A stretch of DNA of 64,000 nt from Flavobacteriales bacterium (GTDB lineage: Bacteria; Bacteroidota; Bacteroidia; Flavobacteriales_F; PHOS-HE28), in NCBI GenBank assembly GCA_016702645.1, contig JADJDP010000028.1:1-64000 (forward strand), in the 5' to 3' direction. The notes beneath the pieces were generated by a model that did not search any database, was not told the DNA's origin, and was given only the letters and a program-made list of their open reading frames with translations. This document shows, piece after piece, positions 20,143 through 28,821 of the stretch (positions are counted from its first letter, which is position 1; the number at the start of each line of letters is the position of its first letter). The position numbers were made by a program, and so were the translations under genes.

Positions 20143-21660
20143 TCACTGCTTCGGGATCTTGCGCAGTTCCAAAGGTCCTTTCCATTCTCCCCAATAATAG
20201 AGGTCGAGCAGGGACACGGACCAGGCAGGATCCGAGCGTGCTATGAGTTCTCCCGTGGGACCTGACCGCATCGCTTGCAGCTCACGTTGGTAGCCGATCA
20301 CATGATGGATCGGTCTGTTCATGGCGATCGTATCGATTGGCGGCACGACGTCCGTTAGCGTGTTCTCCGGTCGATAGAAGTGCGGCAGCAGGATGCGCCA
20401 GGCATCTTCATTATTGATCGCGTAAACGATATGGACAGGCGCTCCCCGGTCATCGGTGTGGATGGCTTGTGCCAGATGGGCCCGGCCATTGCCGGAAGGT
20501 GTAAGGCTGCTCACCGCCAGCCCGAGCACATTGCAGACGACCAGCACCACCAATGTTCCGATCACCAAACCTCGTGCTGGCCGCAGGACGATCCGCAATT
20601 CGGCGAAGCCGACAAGCAACAACCAAGGAACCAGATCGGCGAGCGGGTATATGAACCGCAATTCCTTGTGGGGAACGATCGACAAGGCGATGACCATGGG
20701 TGCCACACACCACAAGAGGATGTGCCGTGGATTTTTCCAGAGCAACAGAGCCAGCGAGAACAGGATGCAGGCCCCGATAGGTGGTATGGCATACTTCACG
20801 AGCCAGGGTGCGTAGTAGTACCACGGAAGCGTGTCATAGACATGGTCCGGGTGGCTTGGGAAATTGACGTCCACATAGCCCCACAAGCTCAAGGTTGGCG
20901 TGCTGTAGAAGAGGCTGTCGAGCACACCGCTGACGAGGACCAAGGTTCCTGCGGCTGCGCCAAGGCGAAGGAGCTCAGACACCCGGGACCCGCGGATAAC
21001 GATCATCCAGAGCACCACTCCCGCAATGGCTGGAAGGGTCGCGGGCCTGACCCATGCCGCCAGCGCCAACCAGACGCCGATGCGCAGGGTCCACCAGCGG
21101 TCGTCTTCGGCCCGCAGCAGTGAGGAGATACCCATCACCAAGCAAAGTCCAGCCCATGTCTCGGAGGCGAAGCGTACATGCAAGAAGGGAAGGAACCAGA
21201 GGAGATACGAGATCACCAGGAAGGCACGGTGCAGGTCCTCCGGCAGCTGGTTGCGAACGGACCTTACCAAGTGCCGAACCACCAACAACGCGAACAAGGC
21301 GGACAACATCCGAAGGAGGAACGCTTGTTGGAATGGAGAGGTCAGTCCAACGGCGCGACACGTTTCGATCACCCCAACTGCCACCCAGGGCATGGCCGAG
21401 GGCCGGATGCGGTCGGCGTACTCCCACGTGTGCTCACTGACGGGTAATTCACCAAGCCATGCCTCTGCACATCCGATCACCTGGTGGTGTTCTCCATCGG
21501 TGTGAAAGCCCGTGCTGAACCAAGCGGTGACGGCGTGCAAGAGCATGGCACCGATGAACACCAGGCGCTCGAAGCGTGAAGTTTGGGTGCCTACGATGCT
21601 CACGATAGCTGCGAAGTTGACCAAAAGCGAACGAGTCCCGAAGGACTCGTCACACCGCAT
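20143..21660 (-). CDS. GT22-like membrane mannosyltransferase (paralog 2)
   Basis: A 505-residue multi-pass protein that aligns by eye with the gene at 18647: FHTDGEHHQVIGCAEAWLGE for the acidic loop, ASETWAGLCLVMGI for the middle motif, and HKELRFIYPLADLVPWLLL for the RFxxP motif. The pair is in tandem with 23 bp between, pointing to local duplication. The start is 18 bp after icd, so it may be transcribed from the icd promoter. Likely transfers sugar from a lipid carrier to an envelope glycan or glycoprotein (inference from family). Confidence 0.75.
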   Translation of the reverse strand: MRCDESFGTRSLLVNFAAIVSIVGTQTSRFERLVFIGAMLLHAVTAWFSTGFHTDGEHHQVIGCAEAWLGELPVSEHTWEYADRIRPSAMPWVAVGVIETCRAVGLTSPFQQAFLLRMLSALFALLVVRHLVRSVRNQLPEDLHRAFLVISYLLWFLPFLHVRFASETWAGLCLVMGISSLLRAEDDRWWTLRIGVWLALAAWVRPATLPAIAGVVLWMIVIRGSRVSELLRLGAAAGTLVLVSGVLDSLFYSTPTLSLWGYVDVNFPSHPDHVYDTLPWYYYAPWLVKYAIPPIGACILFSLALLLWKNPRHILLWCVAPMVIALSIVPHKELRFIYPLADLVPWLLLVGFAELRIVLRPARGLVIGTLVVLVVCNVLGLAVSSLTPSGNGRAHLAQAIHTDDRGAPVHIVYAINNEDAWRILLPHFYRPENTLTDVVPPIDTIAMNRPIHHVIGYQRELQAMRSGPTGELIARSDPAWSVSLLDLYYWGEWKGPLELRKIPKQ

Positions 21661-21678
21661 GGAAGATGCTATCCGGGA

Positions 21679-22896
21679 TCAGCGCTCCATGTTCTCCCTG
21701 AGTGCTGCCATGAACCCTTCCGTGGTCAGGTAGTGCTCAGCGCTCACCTTTTCCCCATGGATGCATGCCGCAAGGTCCTTGGTCATCTTCCCGCTTTCCA
21801 CGGTTCTGATGCACACGGATTCGAGTTTGGTGCTGAAGTCGATCAATGCCTGGTTGCCATCGAGCTTTCCCCTGAACGCGAGACCGCGCGTCCAAGCGAA
21901 GATGCTTGCGATGGGGTTGGTGCTCGTCGGCTTGCCTTGCTGGTGCATGCGGTAGTGGCGGGTCACGGTGCCGTGCGCGGCTTCCGCTTCCATGGTCTTG
22001 CCATCGGGGGTGATGAGCACGCTGGTCATCAGGCCCAAGGAACCGAAGCCTTGCGCGACCGTATCGCTCTGCACGTCGCCGTCGTAGTTCTTGCAGGCCC
22101 AAATGAAACCGCCGCTCCACTTCATGGCGCTCGCCACCATGTCGTCGATCAAGCGGTGCTCGTAAGTGATACCCGCTTTCGCGAAGTCGGCTTTGAAGTG
22201 CTTCTGGTAGACGTCCTCGAAAATGTCCTTGAACCGACCATCGTACTTCTTCAGGATGGTGTTCTTGGTGCTGAGGTAGAGCGGCCACTTCTTCGTCAGC
22301 GCGAGGTTGAAGCAGCTGTGCGCGAAGCCCTCGATGCTTTCATCGGTATTGTACATGGCCATCGCCACGCCGTTGCCGTCGAACTGGTACACATCCCAAG
22401 AGGTAGGCGTGCTGCCATCATCGGGGGTGTAGGTCATGGTGAGCTTGCCCTTGCCTTTGATCACCGCATCGGTGGCGCGGTATTGATCGCCGAAGGCATG
22501 GCGACCGATGACGATCGGCTGTGTCCAACCCGGAACAAGCCGTGGTATGTTGCTGATGACGATCGGCTCGCGGAAGACGGTCCCGCCCAGGATGTTGCGG
22601 ATCGTGCCGTTCGGGCTCTTCCACATCTGCTTCAGTCCGAACTCTTGCACGCGTGCTTCATCAGGTGTGATCGTTGCGCACTTGATCCCCACATGATGTT
22701 TCAAGATGGCTTTCGCGCTGTCAACGGTCACCTTGTCATCGGTGGCATCGCGGTGCTCCATGCCCAGGTCATAGTAGTCGATCGGCACATCCACGTATGG
22801 CAGGATCAACTGGTCCTTGATCCACTTCCAGATGATGCGCGTCATCTCATCGCCATCGAGTTCCACTACGGGATTGGCCACCTTGATCTTCGACAT
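21679..22896 (-). CDS. icd: NADP-dependent isocitrate dehydrogenase
   Basis: A 405-residue TCA enzyme of the eukaryote-like (type II) NADP group. It starts MSKIKVANPVVELDGDEMTR, and has the phosphate-binding SPNGTIRNILGGTVFREPI, the GRHAFGDQYRATD stretch, and AAHGTVTRHYR near the coenzyme site. Length is as expected. A TACTTTCG box lies at 22921-22928, 25 nt before the ATG. Aconitase, the preceding pathway step, is in the same window at 30653. Confidence 0.96.
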   Translation of the reverse strand: MSKIKVANPVVELDGDEMTRIIWKWIKDQLILPYVDVPIDYYDLGMEHRDATDDKVTVDSAKAILKHHVGIKCATITPDEARVQEFGLKQMWKSPNGTIRNILGGTVFREPIVISNIPRLVPGWTQPIVIGRHAFGDQYRATDAVIKGKGKLTMTYTPDDGSTPTSWDVYQFDGNGVAMAMYNTDESIEGFAHSCFNLALTKKWPLYLSTKNTILKKYDGRFKDIFEDVYQKHFKADFAKAGITYEHRLIDDMVASAMKWSGGFIWACKNYDGDVQSDTVAQGFGSLGLMTSVLITPDGKTMEAEAAHGTVTRHYRMHQQGKPTSTNPIASIFAWTRGLAFRGKLDGNQALIDFSTKLESVCIRTVESGKMTKDLAACIHGEKVSAEHYLTTEGFMAALRENMER

Positions 22897-22986
22897 TGTT
22901 AAGGGCTTGGTTTGGGGTTGCGAAAGTAGCTTCCATGTCGCAGGCTGGTGGCCAATGGCCGGAAGCCTGCGCGGGCTTGCGCAGGG

Positions 22987-24717
22987 CTAACCCAGATCCA
23001 GGTCCAACTCCTCCCGCAACTTCAAAAGCGCCGGGTTCTTCTCAGCCATCAAGTTGAAGCGATCCTGTTTGGTGTAGCGCGGTTTGGTCACCACCACTTC
23101 CTTGATCACTTCAAGTTGAAGCGCAGGGTCCGCGAGTTCGCGACGCAGGTGCGAGAGCAGCACAGGCTTCTCTTCACGCATGTACTTTTCCTGCACTTCG
23201 TTCACAATGGCGAAAGAGATCGCACTGGGACCGAGGATCACCGGTTCACGTGCGGCCAGCGTTGCGTGCAAGCTGTTCTTGCCTTCGCGCTTCTTCGTCA
23301 GTGCGTAATCACTCCAAACCCTGACCAGTAGTGACATGTTCACGTCCTTGGGCGCACTGGCAAGGTCAGGGCCTTCGTCCGTGTCCAAGGCGGCCACTTC
23401 GGGAGCGACTGCGATTGGTTTTGCGGTGATGCTGACCTGGCCGGGTAGTGCACGCCGTTTAGGCACGTATGCTTCAGCGGGTGCTGCGGCCATCGTTTCC
23501 ACTGCTGGAGCGACTTGTCCCGGAGGAGGTGCGGGAGCAGGAACCGTTACGTCAGGACTTTTTTTTTCCTCGACGGCCATGGGCCTTGTGGTGGTGGCGA
23601 CCGCTTCCGGCGTTGTCGCTGCCGGGGCGGCAAGCCGACAGAGCTGCATGAGCGTGAGTTCAACCAAAAGCCGAGGCTCCTTGCTCTGCTTGTACTGTGC
23701 ATCGCATTGCGCCAGGCGGTCCAGGCCACGGATCAGCAGCTCGCGAGAAACGCCTTGAGCTTGCACACCGTATCGTGCCACCAAGTCCTCGCTCACTTCG
23801 AGCAAAGGCAAGGTGCGCGGATCCTGGCTCACGAGCAGATCGCGGAAGTGATGCGCGAAGCCGGTGACGAACAGGTGACCGTCAAAGCCGTTCTGCAGGA
23901 TCGTATTGAACTCCACCAACGCGGCAGGCACATCGCCCTTCACGATGTTGTCGGTGAGACTGAAGTAGTGCTCATGGTCCAGCACGTTCAGGTTCTTCAC
24001 CACATCCTGGTAGGTCAGGCGGTTCCCCGCGAAGCTCACCAGTTGGTCGAAGATGCTGAGCGCGTCGCGCAAGCCGCCGTCCGCTTTTTGGGCGATCACG
24101 TGCAGGGCTCGTGCTTCCGCTTCGATCCCTTCCTTCTGTGCTATGGAAGCGAGGTGCTTGGTGATATCCGCCAGTTGGATCCTGCGGAAATCGAAGACCT
24201 GGCAACGGCTCAGGATCGTGGGAAGGATCTTGTGCTTCTCCGTGGTGGCCAGAATGAAGATGGCGTAGCTCGGCGGCTCCTCCAGCGTTTTCAGGAAGGC
24301 GTTGAAAGCCGCCTGGCTGAGCATGTGCACCTCATCGATGATGTACACCTTCTTGGTGCCGACCTGCGGCGCGATGGACACCTGTAGGATCAGGTTCCGG
24401 ATATCGTCCACGCTGTTGTTGCTGGCGGCATCCAGTTCGAAAATGCTCAGGCTGTGACCCTCTTCGAAGGTCTTGCATGGGGCGCACTGACCGCAAGCAA
24501 CCAAGTCCTCGCCTAGGTTCTCGCAGTTGATCGTGCGGGCCAGGATCCGGGCACAGGTGGTCTTGCCCACCCCCCTTGGTCCGGTGAATAGGAAGGCCGA
24601 GGCCAAGTGCTTGCTCCGGATGGCGTTCTTGAGGGTATCGGTCACCGCCTCCTGGCCCACCACGGTATCGAAGGTGGCGGGGCGGTACTTGCGGGCGCTG
24701 ACGACGAAATTCTCCAT
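22987..24717 (-). CDS. dnaX: DNA polymerase III subunit gamma/tau
   Basis: A 576-residue clamp-loader ATPase. It has the start region YRPATFDTVVGQEAVTDTL, the P-loop GPRGVGKTTC, the zinc-binding CGQCAPC, the Walker B DEVHMLSQAAFNAFLKTLEE and the sensor EKHKILPTILSRC. After about residue 370 there is a low-complexity Ala/Pro linker and a divergent tau-like tail. The linker DNA contains a run of eight or more T (plus strand near 23559-23567) that could promote slippage producing gamma, as in some other bacteria, but nothing here proves that. A TATCTTCG box at 24730-24737 is 13 nt from the ATG. Confidence 0.95.
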   Translation of the reverse strand: MENFVVSARKYRPATFDTVVGQEAVTDTLKNAIRSKHLASAFLFTGPRGVGKTTCARILARTINCENLGEDLVACGQCAPCKTFEEGHSLSIFELDAASNNSVDDIRNLILQVSIAPQVGTKKVYIIDEVHMLSQAAFNAFLKTLEEPPSYAIFILATTEKHKILPTILSRCQVFDFRRIQLADITKHLASIAQKEGIEAEARALHVIAQKADGGLRDALSIFDQLVSFAGNRLTYQDVVKNLNVLDHEHYFSLTDNIVKGDVPAALVEFNTILQNGFDGHLFVTGFAHHFRDLLVSQDPRTLPLLEVSEDLVARYGVQAQGVSRELLIRGLDRLAQCDAQYKQSKEPRLLVELTLMQLCRLAAPAATTPEAVATTTRPMAVEEKKSPDVTVPAPAPPPGQVAPAVETMAAAPAEAYVPKRRALPGQVSITAKPIAVAPEVAALDTDEGPDLASAPKDVNMSLLVRVWSDYALTKKREGKNSLHATLAAREPVILGPSAISFAIVNEVQEKYMREEKPVLLSHLRRELADPALQLEVIKEVVVTKPRYTKQDRFNLMAEKNPALLKLREELDLDLG

Positions 24718-24729
24718 TAGGCAGGGGGC

Positions 24730-24737
24730 CGAAGATA
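24730..24737 (-). promoter_or_regulatory. Putative dnaX -7 box (TATCTTCG)
   Basis: Bacteroidota-type box directly upstream of the dnaX ATG at 24717, implying a leader of roughly ten bases. The remaining 280-bp region to rpsF holds no gene I can see. Confidence 0.35.
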
Positions 24738-24963
24738 GACGGGGGCGAAGGCCGGGAAAGGCCGGATATCAACACCTGTGGAAAGGGGCTGAAGAGCTAT
24801 TCGCTATTGGACCCTGGCTGCTTGCCCGCTCTTCGCCAGGGACTTATGATTTCGTCCCCCGGAGATGTCGTTAAGGGAGGTATCGAAAGGCGGAGCACCC
24901 CCAAGCGGGCCAGCAGCCAAAAGCCAATAGCTGGCGGTGGGGCCCGCGTATGGGTATTTCCCC

Positions 24964-24971
24964 TAGATTCG
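24964..24971 (+). promoter_or_regulatory. Putative rpsF operon -7 box (TAGATTCG)
   Basis: Fits TAnnTTyG and lies 27 nt before the rpsF ATG at 24998, leaving a leader of about 20 nt and no room for an extended regulatory structure. Confidence 0.4.
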
Positions 24972-24997
24972 CGCCCCAAATCAACCGAAATAGTCAC

Positions 24998-25357
24998 ATG
25001 ACCAACCGGTACGAGACCGTCTTCATTCTTACTCCCGTTTTGTCTGAGGACCAGACAAAGGAGACGGTAAAGAAGTTCAAAGACCTGATCAAAGCAGGCA
25101 ATGGCAAGGTCCGCCATGAAGAGAGCTGGGGGATGCGCAAGCTCGCGTATCCCATCCAGAAGAAGTCCACGGGCTTCTACCACCTGATCGAGTTCGAAAG
25201 CGAAGCCGCCTTCGTTGCCAAGCTCGAAACCGAATACCGTCGTGATGAGCGCATCATCCGCTTCCTCACGGTGGCAATGGACAAGCATCACCTTGCCTTC
25301 GCTGAGAAGCGCAGGAACAAGGCGAAGAAAGAGAACGCCGAAACCGCAAACGCTTAA
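24998..25357 (+). CDS. rpsF: 30S ribosomal protein S6
   Basis: A 119-residue protein starting MTNRYETVFILTPVLSEDQ, with the family segments WGMRKLAYPIQKKSTGFYHL and the S18-contacting first half of the beta sheet. It binds S18 in the platform of the small subunit. The ATG at 24998 is chosen because MTNRYETVFILTP is the family's normal N-terminus. First gene of rpsF-rpsR-rplI, three bases before rpsR. The tail is rich in Lys/Glu/Ala, as is usual. Confidence 0.97.
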   Translation: MTNRYETVFILTPVLSEDQTKETVKKFKDLIKAGNGKVRHEESWGMRKLAYPIQKKSTGFYHLIEFESEAAFVAKLETEYRRDERIIRFLTVAMDKHHLAFAEKRRNKAKKENAETANA

Positions 25358-25360
25358 GCC

Positions 25361-25633
25361 ATGGCCGCCGAGAACAACAACGAGATCCGCTACCTCACGC
25401 CGATCGCGATCGAGACGAAGAAGGATAAGTACTGCCGCTTCAAGAAGATGGGCATTACGTACATCGACTACAAGGATGCCGACTTCCTCCTCCGCTTCGT
25501 GAACGAACAAGGCAAGATCCTGCCCCGCCGCCTCACAGGCACCAGCCTGAAGTACCAGCGGAAAGTGGGCCAGGCCGTGAAGCGTTGCCGCCATCTGGCG
25601 TTGATGCCTTACGTGGCCGATATGATGAAGTAA
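25361..25633 (+). CDS. rpsR: 30S ribosomal protein S18
   Basis: A 90-residue S6 partner. It shows YCRFKKMGITYIDYKDADFL and the conserved RRLTGTSLKYQRKVGQAVKR followed by CRHLALMPY. Only one early Cys is present, so this is the zinc-free form. It follows rpsF after three bases and precedes rplI by 20. Confidence 0.97.
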   Translation: MAAENNNEIRYLTPIAIETKKDKYCRFKKMGITYIDYKDADFLLRFVNEQGKILPRRLTGTSLKYQRKVGQAVKRCRHLALMPYVADMMK

Positions 25634-25653
25634 CCCTCCACACCAGAACGACC

Positions 25654-26100
25654 ATGGAAGTCATCCTGAAACAAGACGTGGAGCACTTGGGCTACGCCAA
25701 CGACGTAGTGAAGGTGCGCGAGGGCTACGCCCGCAATTTCCTGCTGCCACGCGGCCTGGCCACCGTGGCCACGGACAGCGCGCGCAAGCAACTGAACGAA
25801 ACCCTGAAGCAACGGGCCCACAAGCTCGCCAAGATCAAGGAAGAGGCCGAGAAGATGGCCGGCGGACTTGGTGACAAGACCTTGCGCATCGGCGCCAAGG
25901 TGGGCGAGAACGGCCGGATCTTCGGTAGCGTGAACACCATCATGATCGCCGATGCCCTCAAGGCCATCGGCTTCGAGGTGGACCGCAAGAGCATCAAGCT
26001 GAAAGGCGAGGCGATCAAGAGCATCGGCAAGTACGAGGCTGAGGTCACTTTCCACCGCGATGTGATCCGCACCATCCCCTTCGAGGTGGTGGAAGAGTGA
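25654..26100 (+). CDS. rplI: 50S ribosomal protein L9
   Basis: A 148-residue protein with the N-terminal rRNA-binding segment MEVILKQDVEHLGYANDVV followed by VREGYARNFLLPRGLA, a long connecting helix, and the C-terminal domain with GSVNTIMIADAL. The ATG at 25654 gives the canonical N-terminus. Last gene of the operon, ended by a strong terminator. Confidence 0.97.
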   Translation: MEVILKQDVEHLGYANDVVKVREGYARNFLLPRGLATVATDSARKQLNETLKQRAHKLAKIKEEAEKMAGGLGDKTLRIGAKVGENGRIFGSVNTIMIADALKAIGFEVDRKSIKLKGEAIKSIGKYEAEVTFHRDVIRTIPFEVVEE

Positions 26101-26121
26101 GCACATTCCGAACAGAACAGG

Positions 26122-26149
26122 AGAGGGGCCGCAAGGCCCCTCTTTCTTT
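26122..26149 (+). terminator. Rho-independent terminator of rpsF-rpsR-rplI
   Basis: Nine-base-pair stem AGAGGGGCC/GGCCCCTCT around a GCAA loop, followed by TTCTTTG. It ends just 8 bases before the next ATG, so the epimerase gene needs either its own promoter inside the hairpin region or read-through. Confidence 0.8.
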
Positions 26150-26156
26150 GTGGACC

Positions 26157-27257
26157 ATGAAGATCACGCGCTCCGAGCTGTTCCCGGTCCGTATTCCATT
26201 GAAGGCGCCCTTCGTCACGTCGCTCGGTTCATTGACGGAAGTGGAGAGCGTGGTGCTTCGAGCAACCACCGATGATGGCCTGATCGGCTGGGGAGAGTGC
26301 AATCCCTTCTGGTCCATCAGCGGCGAAACGCAGGAGACCTGCCTGGCCGTGGGGAAGCACTTGGCGAAGGCGTTGGTCGGCCACCAGGCCTCGGATATCG
26401 AGGGCGCGCACCGCATCATGGACCGTTTGATCTTCGGGAACAACTGCATCAAGAGCGCGTTCGATATCGCGTTGCATGACATCGCTTCACAAGCGGCAGG
26501 GCTTCCTTTGTACCGCTTCCTCGGTGGAAAGGACAACCGACCACTGATCACCGACTACACCGTAAGCCTCGGCTCGACGGAGAAGATGGCGGCCGATGCG
26601 CTGGACATCGTGCGCAACGGCTTCACCGTGATCAAGGTGAAGCTGGGTGGAGCACATCCGGAGGATATCGCGCGCATCCTTGCCATCCGCTCGGCCATCG
26701 GCGATGCGATCCTCTTGCGCATTGATGCCAACCAGGGCTGGACACCTGAGCAGGCGATCCTGGTCCTGAATGCGTTGTGCGATGCGAACATCCAGCACTG
26801 CGAGGAGCCTATCCCGCGCTGGCAGTTCATGGAGATGCGCCGCGTGAGAGAGGTTTCACCTATTCCTATCATGGCGGATGAGAGCTGCTGCGATCATCAT
26901 GACGCCGAACGACTGATCGCGCTCGATGCCTGCCAGCGGTTCAATATCAAGCTCGGTAAGAGCGGCGGCTTGTTCAAGGCGAAGAAGATCATCGCACTCG
27001 CTGAGAGGGCGGGCATGGAAGTGCAGATCGGTGGCTTCCTGGAGTCGCGTTTGGCATGGACGGCCGCCGCGCACCTTGCGCTCATCAGTCCGGCCGTGTG
27101 TTATTGCGACATGGACACACCGCTGATGTTCACAGCGGATCCGGTGCTGGGCGGTATTTCATACGGCCCCGGAGGAACTATCACGCTTCCGAACACGCAC
27201 GGACTCGGAGCTTACATCGACCCGAGCTACCTCCGAGGCGGAACCACGATCGATTGA
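26157..27257 (+). CDS. Dipeptide epimerase (enolase superfamily, muconate-lactonizing subgroup)
   Basis: A 366-residue enzyme with the superfamily acid/base residues in place: K160-V-K162 on strand two, metal ligands D190 (DANQGW), E216/E217 (CEEP) and D241 (ADES), and K265/K268 (KLGK). Near the C-terminus D318-M-D320 matches the DxD motif that binds the dipeptide amino group in Ala-Glu epimerases. Numbers agree closely with those known for the Bacillus enzyme (K162, K268). Likely role: epimerising dipeptides, for example from peptidoglycan or protein turnover. It ends 3 bp from the converging bestrophin gene. Substrate residues not determined. Confidence 0.87.
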   Translation: MKITRSELFPVRIPLKAPFVTSLGSLTEVESVVLRATTDDGLIGWGECNPFWSISGETQETCLAVGKHLAKALVGHQASDIEGAHRIMDRLIFGNNCIKSAFDIALHDIASQAAGLPLYRFLGGKDNRPLITDYTVSLGSTEKMAADALDIVRNGFTVIKVKLGGAHPEDIARILAIRSAIGDAILLRIDANQGWTPEQAILVLNALCDANIQHCEEPIPRWQFMEMRRVREVSPIPIMADESCCDHHDAERLIALDACQRFNIKLGKSGGLFKAKKIIALAERAGMEVQIGGFLESRLAWTAAAHLALISPAVCYCDMDTPLMFTADPVLGGISYGPGGTITLPNTHGLGAYIDPSYLRGGTTID

Positions 27258-27260
27258 TCC

Positions 27261-28279
27261 TCACATCAGGATCTGGTTCTGCGGCTTCAATGGCTCTGGG
27301 ATGTTCGTTTCGCCCAGCATCTCGCGCAGGTCGATCTCGATCGTACGCGTTATGGCCGTGATGGGCACATCGTTGGCGCTGCCCTCGAAGGGGTTCTCGG
27401 TGCTCTCACCGATCCTTTCCATCATGTTGAACACCCATGCCACCAGCGCGCTGAAGGGGATGGTGAGCCAGACGAATCCGTCGCCCATCTTGGCGAACTC
27501 CCCAAGCATGCCGAACGGCACGAGGTTGATGAAGAGCTTGATGAACATCAGGTTGAGGGTTGCGAACTGCCTGGGGTAGGGGAAATTCTTGATGCGTTCG
27601 CACTTGCCTTGTTGAGCAAAGAGGTCCACCAGTAATTTCTCCAGCTCCATGTGGCGGAAGTCCTCGATAAGGCCTCTGTCCAGCAACTCGCGCAGGTCCT
27701 TGGATTGCAGTGCGATGAGCTGGGTCGCCGTGTTCGCTTTGCCGAGGACATCCGCTTTCTCCGATGGTGTGATGAGCCCGGCGAGCGCGTCCTCCAACTT
27801 GGTCTCCACCTCATCCACCGTATACCATTGCCGATACTCCCGGTTGTACACTTTGATCATATGCTCCCATGGTTTCGGCTGTCGCAACTGGAAACGCAGC
27901 GCATGCATCCACGCGATGTGTCGGTGGATCAAGCGTGTGTGTGCCCGCTTCAACTCTTCCTCCGTGACCGATCCTTTCGCATGCTTCGCGGAAACGAAAT
28001 CCACCACCATGATGCCCCAAGCCCGGCTCGTGTTCACGATGGCACCGTAGATCTGGCGGGCTTCCCAAAGGCGGTCGTACGAAGCGTTGTTCTTGAAACC
28101 GGTAACGAACGCGACCGCGGTACCAACGAGGGCGATGGGTACCCAGGGAATGGTGAGCCATGCCAACCAACCACCTCGTACAGCAGGGTGGGAACGATGG
28201 CCAGGAACAGGAACCAAAGGATGTCGCGGCGGGTCCACCAAAGGACCTCGCGGAGGGTGAAGCGGCGTCCTGCGTGCAT
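27261..28279 (-). CDS. Bestrophin-family chloride-channel-like protein, frameshifted near 28165-28172
   Basis: About 339 residues of the bestrophin/UPF0187 family, homologs of eukaryotic anion channels. The N-terminus MHAGRRFTLREVLWWTRRD with FLAIVPTLLYEVV is in one frame; TIPWVPIALVGTAVAFVTGF, KNNASYDRLWEARQIYGAIV and WIHRH-type helices are in the other. Repair near 28168 joins them. Later helices include MLGEFAKMGDGFVWLTIPFS and the end of the family, LREMLGE. Inner-membrane pentamer in the family. Divergent from the copper-associated cluster. Confidence 0.85.
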
Positions 28280-28384
28280 GTGTACTCGTCCCGTTGTACG
28301 GTGGGTGCCAAAGATGGTGCTGTGGAAACAATGGCACTATCCTGACGGATGCGGATGGAAGGATCCGCGTAAACTTGCATCACC

Positions 28385-28759
28385 ATGTACCGCATCACCG
28401 GCCCGCTGCTCGCCCTGCTTTTCGCGGTGGTCCTGAACGCGCCTTCGCTCTACTTGGTCCAGTTCACTGTACGCAAGGCCTACATCGAGCGGGAGCTTTG
28501 TGTGCAGCGTGAGCAAATGGAAGGCATGCGTACCTGCCATGGGGAGTGCCAGCTATCCAGGAAGTTCCGTGCGTTGGAGCAAGAGGCCGAGGCGGGGTTC
28601 CCGGCCGAGCGGTTGGAGGTCCGGCACGAGCCGATGGTACAGGACCGTGAGACGGTTCCGGTCTTCGTTCGCACCGCAGTGCGGTTGAATTTCCCGATCT
28701 GTGTCTCTCCGGTCTCTCCCGGCCACACGGCCGTCGCAGAGCCGGTGCCTTGGTGTTGA
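28385..28759 (+). CDS. Small Cys-containing membrane-anchored protein (first gene of MbnP cluster)
   Basis: A 124-residue protein with one N-terminal hydrophobic segment (ITGPLLALLFAVVLNAPSLY), then a short region with C39, C51 and C55 (LCVQREQ and CHGEC), and a Cys near the C-terminus. I recall short Bacteroidota proteins with a CxN...CNGKCxL pattern near metal and TonB loci; this looks like a divergent member. The three Cys could coordinate a metal (inference). A TAAACTTG box at 28370-28377 lies 8 bases before the ATG, so the gene may be leaderless. Next gene starts 62 bp later. Confidence 0.65.
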   Translation: MYRITGPLLALLFAVVLNAPSLYLVQFTVRKAYIERELCVQREQMEGMRTCHGECQLSRKFRALEQEAEAGFPAERLEVRHEPMVQDRETVPVFVRTAVRLNFPICVSPVSPGHTAVAEPVPWC

Positions 28760-28821
28760 GTTCCACTGGATAGCGTTCTCCCATCGGTGGCGAACGCAAG
28801 GTCGAACCTCAACCCAATTTC

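Noticed and set aside
22966..22985. CCTGCGC/GCGCAGG hairpin after dnaX as a terminator
   Set aside because: Short stem and no U-run in the direction of dnaX transcription.
24812..24947. Hairpins upstream of rpsF as a ribosomal-protein leader regulator
   Set aside because: The stems (CCCTGGC/GCCAGGG at 24812-24841; GCGGGCCAGC with GCTGGC and GCCCGC at 24905-24947) lie upstream of the predicted promoter box at 24964, so they would not be in the mRNA.
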